A program made the translations under genes and the position numbers. Below, piece by piece: positions 43,243 to 53,239 of a stretch of 64,000 bases of DNA. Source of the stretch: Lachnospiraceae bacterium (GTDB taxonomy: Bacteria > Bacillota > Clostridia > Lachnospirales > Lachnospiraceae); contig AP025576.1 in the NCBI GenBank assembly GCA_022845955.1, positions 992,001 through 1,056,000 on the forward strand, read 5' to 3'. Each line of letters opens with the position of its first letter. Positions within the stretch are counted from its first letter, which is position 1. The notes beneath the pieces are model-generated. The model searched no databases and was not told the DNA's origin. It saw nothing but the letters and a program-made list of their open reading frames with translations.

Positions 43243-43351
43243 ATACCTGCCGCAGGCGGAAGGTATTTGACATGAAAACAAAAATGCAGGTTTGCGTTAT
43301 TTTAACAGCAATCAGGAAAGGATGCGCCAACGTGCGCAGAGAGGAGAAAAG

Positions 43352-44296
43352 ATGATAAATATTCAGAAAGCGGCGATTATCGGATGCGGTTTTGTTGGGG
43401 CTTCTTCCGCATTCAGCCTGATACACAAGGGATTATTTTCAGAATTGGTATTGCTTGACGCCAATCATAAGAAGGCGGAGGGGGAGGCCATGGATTTGAG
43501 CCACGGGCGTCCGTTTGTCAAGCCGGTTAAAATATATGCGGGGAGTTATGACGATATCAGCGACTGCTCCCTGATAATCATTACCGCGGGGGCAAACCAG
43601 AAGCCGGGGGAAACCAGGCTGGATCTGGTGCATAAGAATGTGGCTATTTTAAAATCCATTATACCGGAAATCACGGGCAGAGGTTTTGAAGGAATTTTAA
43701 TGATCGTGGCGAACCCGGTGGATATCCTTACCTATGCGGCCCTGAAAATTTCCGGGTTTCCGAAGGAACGGGTGATAGGGAGCGGTACGGTGCTGGATAC
43801 GGCCCGGTTCCGGTATCTGCTCAGTGAACATCTGCAGGTGGACAGCCGCAGTGTCCATGCATTTATTATCGGAGAACACGGTGACAGCGAGCTGGCTGTT
43901 TGGAGCGGGGCCAATGTCTCGGGAATTGATATCAACAGCTTTTGTGAGCTGAGAGGATATTATAATCATATGGAGTCCATGGAGAAAATTTACCGGAATG
44001 TCCGTGACAGCGCATACGATATCATCGAACGCAAGGGGGCTACCTATTACGGTGTGGCTATGGCCGTCAGCCGGATAACAGAAAGCATTATCCGCAATGA
44101 ACATTCCGTTATGCCGGTATCCAGTTTTATTGACGGGCCATACGGGCTGACGGATATCTGCCTCAGCGTACCTACCATAGTCGGACAGAACGGGGCGGAA
44201 AAGGTTCTGGAGATCCCTTTGGACAGTAAAGAAAAGGAACAGTTATGTGAATCGGCAGGGGAACTGAAAAGAGTGATTGCCGGCCTGAATCTTTAA
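43352..44296 (+). CDS. ldh: L-lactate dehydrogenase
   Basis: A 314-residue NAD-dependent dehydrogenase that reduces pyruvate to lactate. GCGFVGASSAF at 11-21 binds NAD; NQKPGETRLDL (82-92) carries the substrate-discriminating Gln of lactate rather than malate dehydrogenases; Asp149/Arg152 and the proton-relay His176 (GEHGDSE) are present. The start follows AGAGAGGAGAAAAG. It has its own leader after the splB terminator. Normal length for the family. Confidence 0.9.
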   Translation: MINIQKAAIIGCGFVGASSAFSLIHKGLFSELVLLDANHKKAEGEAMDLSHGRPFVKPVKIYAGSYDDISDCSLIIITAGANQKPGETRLDLVHKNVAILKSIIPEITGRGFEGILMIVANPVDILTYAALKISGFPKERVIGSGTVLDTARFRYLLSEHLQVDSRSVHAFIIGEHGDSELAVWSGANVSGIDINSFCELRGYYNHMESMEKIYRNVRDSAYDIIERKGATYYGVAMAVSRITESIIRNEHSVMPVSSFIDGPYGLTDICLSVPTIVGQNGAEKVLEIPLDSKEKEQLCESAGELKRVIAGLNL

Positions 44297-44318
44297 AATA
44301 ATAATTATTCTTATTATT
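44295..44318. promoter_or_regulatory. PerR/Fur-box-like operator upstream of ahpC remnant
   Basis: The AT-rich, partly palindromic stretch AATAATAATTATTCTTATTA resembles the PerR/Fur operator consensus TTATAATnATTATAA with several mismatches. It lies just upstream of the promoter at 44324-44352, where a peroxide-controlled ahpC operator is expected. Confidence 0.4.
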
Positions 44319-44323
44319 GATTC

Positions 44324-44352
44324 TTGAAAAACTGTCTCATGCATGGTACAAT
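44324..44352 (+). promoter_or_regulatory. Strong promoter of the former ahpC-ahpF operon
   Basis: TTGAAA (44324-44329), 17 bp, TACAAT (44347-44352). The promoter and the ribosome site AGGAGGAAAACAAG remain intact although the genes behind them are broken. Confidence 0.65.
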
Positions 44353-44415
44353 GCAATTGGTTAGAATAAACTAACTAATTGCGTTAATACGATTGACAGA
44401 CAGGAGGAAAACAAG

Positions 44416-46988
<2,573 letters not shown>

Positions 46989-47011
46989 TTCTTTACATAA
47001 GAATACATGCG

Positions 47012-47037
47012 GGCCTGCGGATATGCAGGCCTTTTTT
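47012..47037 (+). terminator. Rho-independent terminator after eno
   Basis: GGCCTGC (47012-47018) pairs with GCAGGCC (47025-47031), then six T. Confidence 0.85.
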
Positions 47038-47065
47038 ATGAGAATAGTATCAAAGTGTGGTGTAA

Positions 47066-47296
47066 GTGGCCTGTCGGCCTTCGGTATTCTGCAACCCGAA
47101 CGGTACGCAGACAAGCCGCTACCGGGTGGAAAGTGAACTGGAGAAGTTGGAGAAGAGGATGACAGAGGATGGCATACTGGTGGGGCATTCCAATACCAGC
47201 ATGACAATGGATTTGTATTCTCCTGTGTTGGGAGATGAAAAGGAGCAGGAAACGCTTTTAATGGAAGATTTTTTTCTTGAAAATGTTGCAATGTGA
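47066..47296 (+). pseudogene. Tyrosine integrase C-terminal fragment
   Basis: The end of this frame, ILVGHSNTSMTMDLYSPVL, is the final catalytic segment of a phage-type tyrosine integrase (His of GHS and the nucleophile Tyr), followed by the usual charged tail. The preceding 40 residues do not match and there is no proper start. It is a remnant, unrelated in sequence to the complete recombinase at 16510. Confidence 0.5.
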
Positions 47297-47326
47297 ACGC
47301 AGAGGTGCTATTATAATGATATTAAA

Positions 47327-47350
47327 GGTGCTACCGATAGACGGTTGCCC
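47327..47350 (+). repeat. 5' repeat of the toxin-antitoxin locus, antitoxin side
   Basis: GGTGCTACCGATAGACGGTT and the following GCCC recur, with changes, in opposite orientation at 47556-47585. Both convergent RNAs therefore begin with nearly the same sequence. Confidence 0.6.
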
Positions 47351-47366
47351 CTCCAATTAATTAGTT

Positions 47367-47409
47367 AAAAATAACCGCTTAGTTTTCGAGGCTAGGGCGG
47401 TTATTTTTT
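47367..47409. terminator. Shared bidirectional terminator of the toxin-antitoxin locus
   Basis: AAAATAACCGC (47367-47377) pairs with GCGGTTATTTT (47397-47407); T-runs follow on both strands. Confidence 0.7.
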
Positions 47410-47487
47410 GTGTGAAATCTTGTAAACAAGACCAACAACAGCAACGATTAATAATCCAAATTGAAACAATTCATCATATGTAACCAT
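47401..47487 (-). CDS. Holin-like small hydrophobic toxin (type I)
   Basis: A 28-residue peptide, MVTYDELFQFGLLIVAVVGL plus the basic tail VYKISHKK. One membrane helix and the MVTY-E/D-LFQFG opening are those of the putative holin-like toxin family (Hol_Tox) of Firmicutes. The start chosen has AGGAGG 7 bases upstream; an ATG two codons earlier touches the ribosome site. Its promoter (47592-47620) and long leader are clear. Such peptides damage the membrane when translated, and translation is normally blocked by the antisense RNA. Confidence 0.75.
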   Translation of the reverse strand: MVTYDELFQFGLLIVAVVGLVYKISHKK

Positions 47488-47555
47488 GGCCATCCCTCCT
47501 TTCGCGCTGACAAAAAGTCAGTGCATGATTGGAGGGCAAGCCCTCCAACGAAGAA

Positions 47556-47585
47556 GGGCAACCGCCTACCGTGTAGGGTAGCACC
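47556..47585 (-). repeat. 5' repeat of the toxin-antitoxin locus, toxin side
   Basis: On the minus strand GGTGCTACCCTACACGGTAG followed by GCGGTTGCCC, matching the antitoxin-side repeat with a short insertion. It forms the first part of the predicted toxin mRNA. Confidence 0.6.
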
Positions 47586-47591
47586 ATGGTT

Positions 47592-47620
47592 ATTATAGCA
47601 GAGAAATGTGACGATAACAA
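47592..47620 (-). promoter_or_regulatory. Promoter of the small toxin gene
   Basis: On the minus strand TTGTTA (47620-47615), 17 bp, TATAAT (47597-47592). Leader of about 100 bases to the toxin start. Confidence 0.65.
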
Positions 47621-47723
47621 GTGCATTTGTGGATGATTGAAAAAAGATATCCGGACCGGAGGAAGTTAAGGTGACTCAAATTTTGACTCGACTGCGGGTC
47701 AAAATAGATAGAACCAAATAGAA

Positions 47724-47890
47724 CTATACCTTGATAAGTTTTGTTACAGGAGAGCATAATCGTGTTCCGTATTCCTGCAGCAAATCAAGATACGCAATTA
47801 TTTTAGTAAGGTTAATACGGCTGTTCTTATTTGTAATTGCCTGCGTTCTCAGATCTTTCATGTAAGAATTCAAAAAATGAGTGAAATAAA
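47724..47890 (-). pseudogene. HigB/RelE-like toxin fragment
   Basis: A minus-strand frame reads HFLNSYMKDLRTQ, then RINLTKIIAYLDLLQEYGTR and LCSPVTKLIK before a TAG. This matches the middle of phage-derived Gp49/HigB-type toxins (EFL-segment, RIK..KI..Y...L..YGTR.G.P..KH). Both the start and the catalytic C-terminal half are missing. Confidence 0.45.
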
Positions 47891-47998
47891 AAAGATGAGA
47901 GTTGTTACATAAGATAAAATCAGTAGAATCTGCATTCTACCTGTATATAATCATATTCTATTTTGTTTATCGTTTTCCACTATTTAAGAATTGCTTAT

Positions 47999-49027
47999 TT
48001 AGCAATTCCTTTCCCTGTATTTTAACGGTGACATTCCGGTTTCCTTCCGGAAGGATTCATAGAAATGGGAAGTGCCCGAATAGCCCAGTTCTTCTGCAAT
48101 CGCGGTCACGCTTTTGTCGGTGCCGGTCAGCAGCTGTTTAGCCTGGTCCAGGCGGTAGCTTCCCGCCAGCCGCAGAAGGCTGGAGCCGGTACGCCGTTTT
48201 ACAATCTGATTCAGATATTCCGCATTATAATGCAGGGCTTCCGAAAGCCGGGAACGGGAAATATGCCCGTGGGTCTCCTCCAGAAAATTCGTGATCCGGG
48301 CGAACAGAAAGTCCTCATTGCTGGAATCCAGGCGCATGAAATTACAGTGGAATTTGTTTTTATCTTCCAGTGTGTAGATTAAACGTAACAGCAGGCCGCG
48401 CAGAAAGTAGGAACCCCCCGGTTTATTATCAAGCAGCAGCAGCTGCATCTGATCGATAAGGGTTTCGGCCGGATTGTCTGAAGAGCTGGATAAAGAATAC
48501 AGAGTGGGGGAAAATTCCAGGTAATTACGGGCAAAGCGTTCCTCCCCCTGGAGGTTGGAACGAAGGAATTCATGAATGAGGCCTCCCGGGGGAGTGAGGC
48601 GGGGGCTTACATCAAAGAGCACATCTTTTTCGGCTAAATCCATAATATACTCGGCATGAAAGTTAATGAATACCACGCTGCAATGCGGCCCCGGTATATC
48701 CGTGTGCCTCGTATTCCGGTTAAGCAGACAGGCATCCCCTTTCTTATAAGTATAGGAAATCCGTTCTATTTTATTGGTCAGCTCCCCTTCCAGGACATAC
48801 ATCAGTTCAAAATGGTCATGCTGGTGGGATACCGCATTGTCAGGCATATAAGCAGAACTCATGGAGCCGGGATAAAAGGCGGCATGAAGCAGCTTACCCG
48901 TTTTTTTATCCCTGATTTTATAAAACATGGTTAGAGGAGTTATGATGGTCATGCGGTCGGAAGAAGCCGTCCAGTTGTTCCGTACAAGCATCTGGCCTGC
49001 CGGCGTAGGGATTTTCTGATTTTTCAT
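47999..49027 (-). CDS. AraC-family transcriptional regulator
   Basis: A 342-residue regulator starting MKNQKIPTPAGQ, with AGGAGA upstream. A cupin-like sensing domain (SHQHDHFELMYVLEG, about 84-98, and KKGDACLLNRNTRHTD) precedes the C-terminal double HTH (LSEALHYNAEYLNQIVKRRTG, then VTAIAEELGYSGTSHFYESF). It is divergent from the first GH78 gene, with about 290 bases between the start codons, so it is the likely regulator of the rhamnosidase gene. Ligand unknown; rhamnose or a rhamnose-containing oligomer is a reasonable guess. Confidence 0.88.
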   Translation of the reverse strand: MKNQKIPTPAGQMLVRNNWTASSDRMTIITPLTMFYKIRDKKTGKLLHAAFYPGSMSSAYMPDNAVSHQHDHFELMYVLEGELTNKIERISYTYKKGDACLLNRNTRHTDIPGPHCSVVFINFHAEYIMDLAEKDVLFDVSPRLTPPGGLIHEFLRSNLQGEERFARNYLEFSPTLYSLSSSSDNPAETLIDQMQLLLLDNKPGGSYFLRGLLLRLIYTLEDKNKFHCNFMRLDSSNEDFLFARITNFLEETHGHISRSRLSEALHYNAEYLNQIVKRRTGSSLLRLAGSYRLDQAKQLLTGTDKSVTAIAEELGYSGTSHFYESFRKETGMSPLKYRERNC

Positions 49028-49209
49028 GTATTCTCCTGTACTAATTTCATCGTGTATGGATTCCGGGTGTCTCCGGGTGTAAATCCGGCGCCTATAGTCC
49101 GGAGGCATTGGTACTCCATCCCCGGGCCGCGGAAAAGCAACTTGGTTTTGGGCGTATCTGATAGCCGGAAAACGGATATTGGTTGTTTAGAAACCTTCTT
49201 CCGTTATTA

Positions 49210-49215
49210 TATAAT
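49210..49215 (+). promoter_or_regulatory. -10 element upstream of the GH78 gene
   Basis: TATAAT about 105 bases before the GH78 start, in the divergent region shared with the AraC gene. The -35 is poor, as is common for AraC-activated promoters. Confidence 0.4.
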
Positions 49216-49319
49216 ACCCATACGGAGAAAACAATCAAGGAACGCAGGAAACCGGGGAAGAGGCAGGACACAGGAGCGTCGGAAGGGAAATACCGGGACT
49301 GCAGAAAGGGATAGGAAAA

Positions 49320-51425
49320 ATGGCCAATTGGATATGGTATCCGGGAGATTTTGAGATTTATCATGGGATGCGCCAGAACTTTGACAGGGAGGAACGGGGC
49401 TTTTTCTGGCCTGCCTACTGGCATATTGCGGACTGCCGCCATCATGTGGTATTTCATGGGAAGTTTACGTCGGAAAAGGAAACGGTTTTCCGGGTGACGG
49501 CAAAAGGGGAGGGGCATGTGCTTCTTAAAAGTAAGGCCGAAACGCCGGAAGGGTTCCCTGTGGATCGGGTATTTTATCAGGAGAAAAAATACAGGATAGG
49601 GGAATGGATTTCCTGCCCGGCAAAGGAAGTAAGGATTGATGTGGTATTGGGAAACCGGACAGGGCTTCCCTGTATTTATGTGGAAGGAGAAACGGTTTTC
49701 TCGGGAAAGGAGTGGACCGTTTCCGACTTTGTACAACCGGCTGTCCCTGCGGGGCTAAACGGGATGTATGAAAACAGGGAGCAGGATCCCCAGGAATTTG
49801 ATTACACCTGTGAAATCTGCCGGCCGGCGGCGGAAGAAAAAATAAACGGGGGTATCCTTTATGATTTCGGCAGAGAGCTTACGGCGGATACCCTGCTTCA
49901 TATTAATGGGGCTATAAGGCCGCAAACCGTGACGCTGTGTTACGGGGAATCCCGGGCGGAAGCGCTGGACACGGAGTGGTGTTACCTGAAGCAGGTGCTG
50001 GAGATTCCCGGAGAGGAAGAAGCGGAAAGCTTAAAATACCGGACAGACTCCCCCTTCGGCAGGTGGGAGGACGGCCGGTGCTACCATACGAAACTGCGCG
50101 CCTTCCGTTACCTGTTTCTTACTGCGGAGTATGGGACTTTGGAGGGGGAAGCGTCCTGCCTTATCACACCGGAAGCGTTATACAAATATGTGGACTTTGG
50201 CAAAAGGAGTGATTTTTCCTGCAGCGATGAGCTGGTGAACCGAATCTGGAAGGTTGCGGACACCACGTTCCGTCTGTCCAGCGGTATTTTCTTCCTGGAC
50301 GGTGTCAAACGGGACAGGTGGATTTGGTCCGGGGATGCGTACCAGAGCTATTTCATCAACCAATATCTTTTCTTTGACAAGGATATCTGTAAGCGGACGA
50401 TTCTGGCCCTTCGGGGAAACGATCCCGTTACGGGGCATATCAATACGATTGTGGATTATTCCCTGTATTGGATAATCAGCCTGGAAAATTATTATAAGAT
50501 GTCAGGGGATTTGGAATTTATCCGCATGATATACCCGAAAATGGAGTCCCTGATGCGTTATTGTATGGAACAGACGGATGAACAGGGTTTTATTTATGGA
50601 AGGGAAGGGGACTGGATTTACATAGACTGGGCGGAAATGGATAAAGAGGGAACCCTTTGCGCGGAACAGATGCTGCTGGCAAAAAGCTATGAGTCAATGG
50701 CGGCAGTGAGGGGGCTGCTCGGATTGGACAGAGAAGAATTTGTGCAGAAAAAGGAACAGCTTCTTTGTCACATACGACGCTTTTTCTGGGATGAGGAAAA
50801 AGGAGCATTTATCGACAGCTACCGGTCGGGCAGAAGGAATGTCACCCGCCATGCCAATATTTTCGCCGTTCTTTTCGGGTTTGCGGATGTCCTGGAAACT
50901 CGTAGTATTCTGGAACATGTGCTTCTGAATGAAGCGGTTCCTGCCATTACCACGCCCTATTTCAAGTTCTATGAGCTGGAAGTGCTGGCGGGGCTGGAAC
51001 GCTTCGATGTGGTGATGGCAGCCATGAAAAGCTACTGGGGAGGGATGCTTTTACAGGGAGCGTCCACTTTCTGGGAGGAGTATATACCCGGCCAGCCGGA
51101 GGAGGAGCAGTATGGCATGTACGGAGATAAATTCGGCAAGAGTCTGTGCCATGCCTGGGGAGCAAGCCCGATATACCTGCTGGGCAGGTACTGTATGGGG
51201 GTTACCTCTTCGGCGGTCGCTTATGAGACCTTTTCGGTCAAGCCGAGGCTTGAACTTTTCGACCGGTTTTCCTGTTATTTTCCGGTGGGCCGGGGGACGG
51301 TGTGGATGGACTGGAAGGACGGCGTGCTGGATGTGTATACAGATAAAGAAGGCGGTGTGCTTTCGGCTGGAGGCAGGGATTATGCGTTAATACCTGGGGA
51401 GCATGTGCTGGTTAACAGAGGGTAA
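49320..51425 (+). CDS. GH78 alpha-L-rhamnosidase, short form
   Basis: A 701-residue enzyme, start MANWIWYPGDFEIYHG after GGGATAGGAAAA. An N-terminal beta-sandwich (about 1-180) precedes the (alpha/alpha)6 barrel, in which FFLDGVKRDRWIWSGD (324-339; Asp327, Asp332, Asp339) is the GH78 catalytic-acid block, with NTIVDYSLYW and STFWEEYIPG further along, the latter carrying the likely general base Glu. A C-terminal beta-domain follows. It lacks the extra N-terminal carbohydrate domains of the large GH78 at 56846. No signal peptide, so it works on imported oligosaccharides. Confidence 0.85.
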   Translation: MANWIWYPGDFEIYHGMRQNFDREERGFFWPAYWHIADCRHHVVFHGKFTSEKETVFRVTAKGEGHVLLKSKAETPEGFPVDRVFYQEKKYRIGEWISCPAKEVRIDVVLGNRTGLPCIYVEGETVFSGKEWTVSDFVQPAVPAGLNGMYENREQDPQEFDYTCEICRPAAEEKINGGILYDFGRELTADTLLHINGAIRPQTVTLCYGESRAEALDTEWCYLKQVLEIPGEEEAESLKYRTDSPFGRWEDGRCYHTKLRAFRYLFLTAEYGTLEGEASCLITPEALYKYVDFGKRSDFSCSDELVNRIWKVADTTFRLSSGIFFLDGVKRDRWIWSGDAYQSYFINQYLFFDKDICKRTILALRGNDPVTGHINTIVDYSLYWIISLENYYKMSGDLEFIRMIYPKMESLMRYCMEQTDEQGFIYGREGDWIYIDWAEMDKEGTLCAEQMLLAKSYESMAAVRGLLGLDREEFVQKKEQLLCHIRRFFWDEEKGAFIDSYRSGRRNVTRHANIFAVLFGFADVLETRSILEHVLLNEAVPAITTPYFKFYELEVLAGLERFDVVMAAMKSYWGGMLLQGASTFWEEYIPGQPEEEQYGMYGDKFGKSLCHAWGASPIYLLGRYCMGVTSSAVAYETFSVKPRLELFDRFSCYFPVGRGTVWMDWKDGVLDVYTDKEGGVLSAGGRDYALIPGEHVLVNRG

Positions 51426-51514
51426 AGGCGGAGGAAGCGGATATCTGCAAATAGGACTGGGATTTATATGAAAGTGCCGGCGCTGCCATTTGCACGCCTG
51501 AACCACTGTTTTAC

Positions 51515-51539
51515 GGTCAGCGCAGTGAATGCGCTGACC
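51515..51539. terminator. Perfect 10-bp hairpin between convergent genes
   Basis: GGTCAGCGCA (51515-51524), 5-base loop, TGCGCTGACC (51530-51539). It lies between the GH78 and ATPase genes and probably ends one or both, though the T-run is missing. Confidence 0.5.
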
Positions 51540-51571
51540 TGCTGATAAGTTGAAAATAGGTTGCAATATTT

Positions 51572-52867
51572 TTAAATACAAAATGCGGCATAGAGGGGAA
51601 CGGTTTTTTTCCTGTCCTCAAAGCCGAAGTTTTTTGAGGACAGCTTGATTGCATAGGCAGGATGATAGGTGTCCATATAGACCCTTAAGCTTTTGGCCCT
51701 GGTATTGTCAGCAGATTTGACTTCTATGGGGATAAGCTGTCCGTTGCGCTGAATGATAAAATCAATCTCAGCTCCGCGTTCAGATTCCCAATAGTAAGTG
51801 TTATAGCCATTTATGGTAAGTTGTACATTGACATAATTTTCAGTCAATCCGCCTTTGAAATCATTTAATTCGTCAGCCATATAAAGAATGTCGTTTGCAG
51901 CCAGGTCTTTCTTGGCGCAAAGCAGTCCCAAATCGGATACATAGATTTTGAATGTATTTATATCACGATAGTTTTCGAGAGGCTTTTTGATTTGTTCGGC
52001 CTTGTAGACCTGTGATACGATACCAGACAGACACAGCCACTCAATTGCGTTTTCAAACTCGGACGCCCTGCCCCCTTTTTTAATAAGTTTGTACTGGAAA
52101 CGTGTATTTTTTTTAGAGAGCTGAACGGTGATATTATCATAAGCAAGCCGTGTTTTTTTTATCTCATTGACATTGTTGTATTTACTCATATCATTGAGAT
52201 AGCTTGCTAAAATAGTGTCCTGCATGTACCTTACAAGAATATAATCTTTTGTTTCTGCAAACTGCTTAACACATTCAGGCATTCCACCAACAACTAAATA
52301 CTGACGGTAAAGCTGCATGGCGGCATCATGTAAAGCCGATGGCATCGGTATGTCGGATGCAAAACACTTTCTGATTTGTTCTATAAGAGCGGTCTCGCCG
52401 CAGGCTATCATAAATTCCTCCATGTCCATGGGATAAAGGGTCATCATATCTGCCTTACCCACAGGAAATGAAAATTTTGTCCTGTTTACGGCAACGCCAA
52501 GCAGGCTGCCGGCTACGATGATGTGGTAATCCGGGGCATTCTCGCAAAAATATTTCAGACTTGTCAGCGCTCTTTCACATAGCTGTACCTCATCAAAAAC
52601 TATCAGTGTCTTTTCTCTGACTATCGTTTGCCCTGCAATGTGGGACAAAATAGGTATCAGATAATCCGGGCTTATATTTTCATCAAAGGTTTGATTCAGC
52701 CTTGGATTGGTTTCAAAATTAAAGTACGCCACATTCTCATAATGGGTACGCCCAAACTCCAGGACAGAATAGGTCTTGCCAACCTGCCTCGCTCCTTGTA
52801 ATATCAGAGGTTTACGGTGTTTTCCTTCTTTCCACGCTTCTAAGAAGTTCATAATTTTACGATACAT
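51572..52867 (-). CDS. AAA ATPase of the DUF4143 type
   Basis: A 431-residue protein. Walker A GARQVGKT at 25-32, Walker B LIVFDEVQ at 88-95, and the C-terminal DUF4143 domain, with GGLTENYVNVQLTINGYNTYYW, AEIDFIIQ and PIEVKSADNTRAKSL, which resembles a PD-(D/E)XK nuclease-like fold (Glu of GAEID, and E-x-K in PIEVKS). Start MYRKIMNFLEAW has AGGAGG 7 bases upstream. These proteins are very common in gut anaerobes; their function is unknown, and they often move between genomes. Its AT content is higher than its neighbours', consistent with acquisition. Confidence 0.85.
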   Translation of the reverse strand: MYRKIMNFLEAWKEGKHRKPLILQGARQVGKTYSVLEFGRTHYENVAYFNFETNPRLNQTFDENISPDYLIPILSHIAGQTIVREKTLIVFDEVQLCERALTSLKYFCENAPDYHIIVAGSLLGVAVNRTKFSFPVGKADMMTLYPMDMEEFMIACGETALIEQIRKCFASDIPMPSALHDAAMQLYRQYLVVGGMPECVKQFAETKDYILVRYMQDTILASYLNDMSKYNNVNEIKKTRLAYDNITVQLSKKNTRFQYKLIKKGGRASEFENAIEWLCLSGIVSQVYKAEQIKKPLENYRDINTFKIYVSDLGLLCAKKDLAANDILYMADELNDFKGGLTENYVNVQLTINGYNTYYWESERGAEIDFIIQRNGQLIPIEVKSADNTRAKSLRVYMDTYHPAYAIKLSSKNFGFEDRKKTVPLYAAFCI

Positions 52868-53239
52868 AATCATACCTCCTGCTATATATTGCTTATAGTA
52901 TAACATAATATATTACAAATACACATGTGTTTTTATTAAAATTTACATTATAGTACGGAAAAAACTTGAATAGTCGGATTTCATTTGGTATCCATAAGCC
53001 TGTGTATAATAAATGTCATAAAACCACAAACAGGAGTCACAAAAATAACAATATTTATAAATAGTACGAAATGGATCGGAATAAGTGTCACAAAAGTACT
53101 AAGGGAAATCACAATAGTTATAGAGAGTTATTAACAGAATGACTACAATAGACATATCGAAAGGAAGTTAGGGTAAGCGGCCTTGTAAGACCGGCCGTGT
53201 ATGTGAAACAGAAAATGGTTATGGGAAAGCGGAGGAATT
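52868..53239. other. Upstream region of the first ABC transporter locus with spaced TCACAA motifs
   Basis: About 370 AT-rich bases. TATAAT at 53005-53010 lacks a good -35. TCACAA occurs on the plus strand at 53037, 53088 and 53109 (spacings 51 and 21 bases, close to whole helical turns), suggesting a regulator-binding array. No gene is visible. Confidence 0.45.

Larger units (their letters stand above)
47324..47409 (+). ncRNA. Candidate antitoxin RNA of the type I module
   Basis: A -10 TATAAT at 47312-47317 predicts a start near 47324. The RNA would be about 85 bases and end at the bidirectional terminator 47367-47409, whose sequence is complementary to the end of the toxin mRNA. Size, convergent layout and shared terminator are those of par/RatA-like antitoxins. 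No clear -35 is visible. Confidence 0.5.
47297..47998. other. Gene-poor region holding a type I toxin-antitoxin locus and a toxin fragment
   Basis: About 700 bases. It contains a convergent small-RNA/small-toxin pair (47312-47620), a HigB-like fragment on the minus strand (47724-47890) and otherwise AT-rich spacer before the AraC gene. Confidence 0.6.

Noticed and set aside
47066..47296. A small functional gene of 76 residues
   Set aside because: Only the last 40 residues match a known fold (integrase end), and there is no ribosome site or complete domain.
51572..52867. ATPase as part of an anti-phage defence system
   Set aside because: DUF4143 ATPases are common stand-alone genes and no partner defence gene is adjacent.
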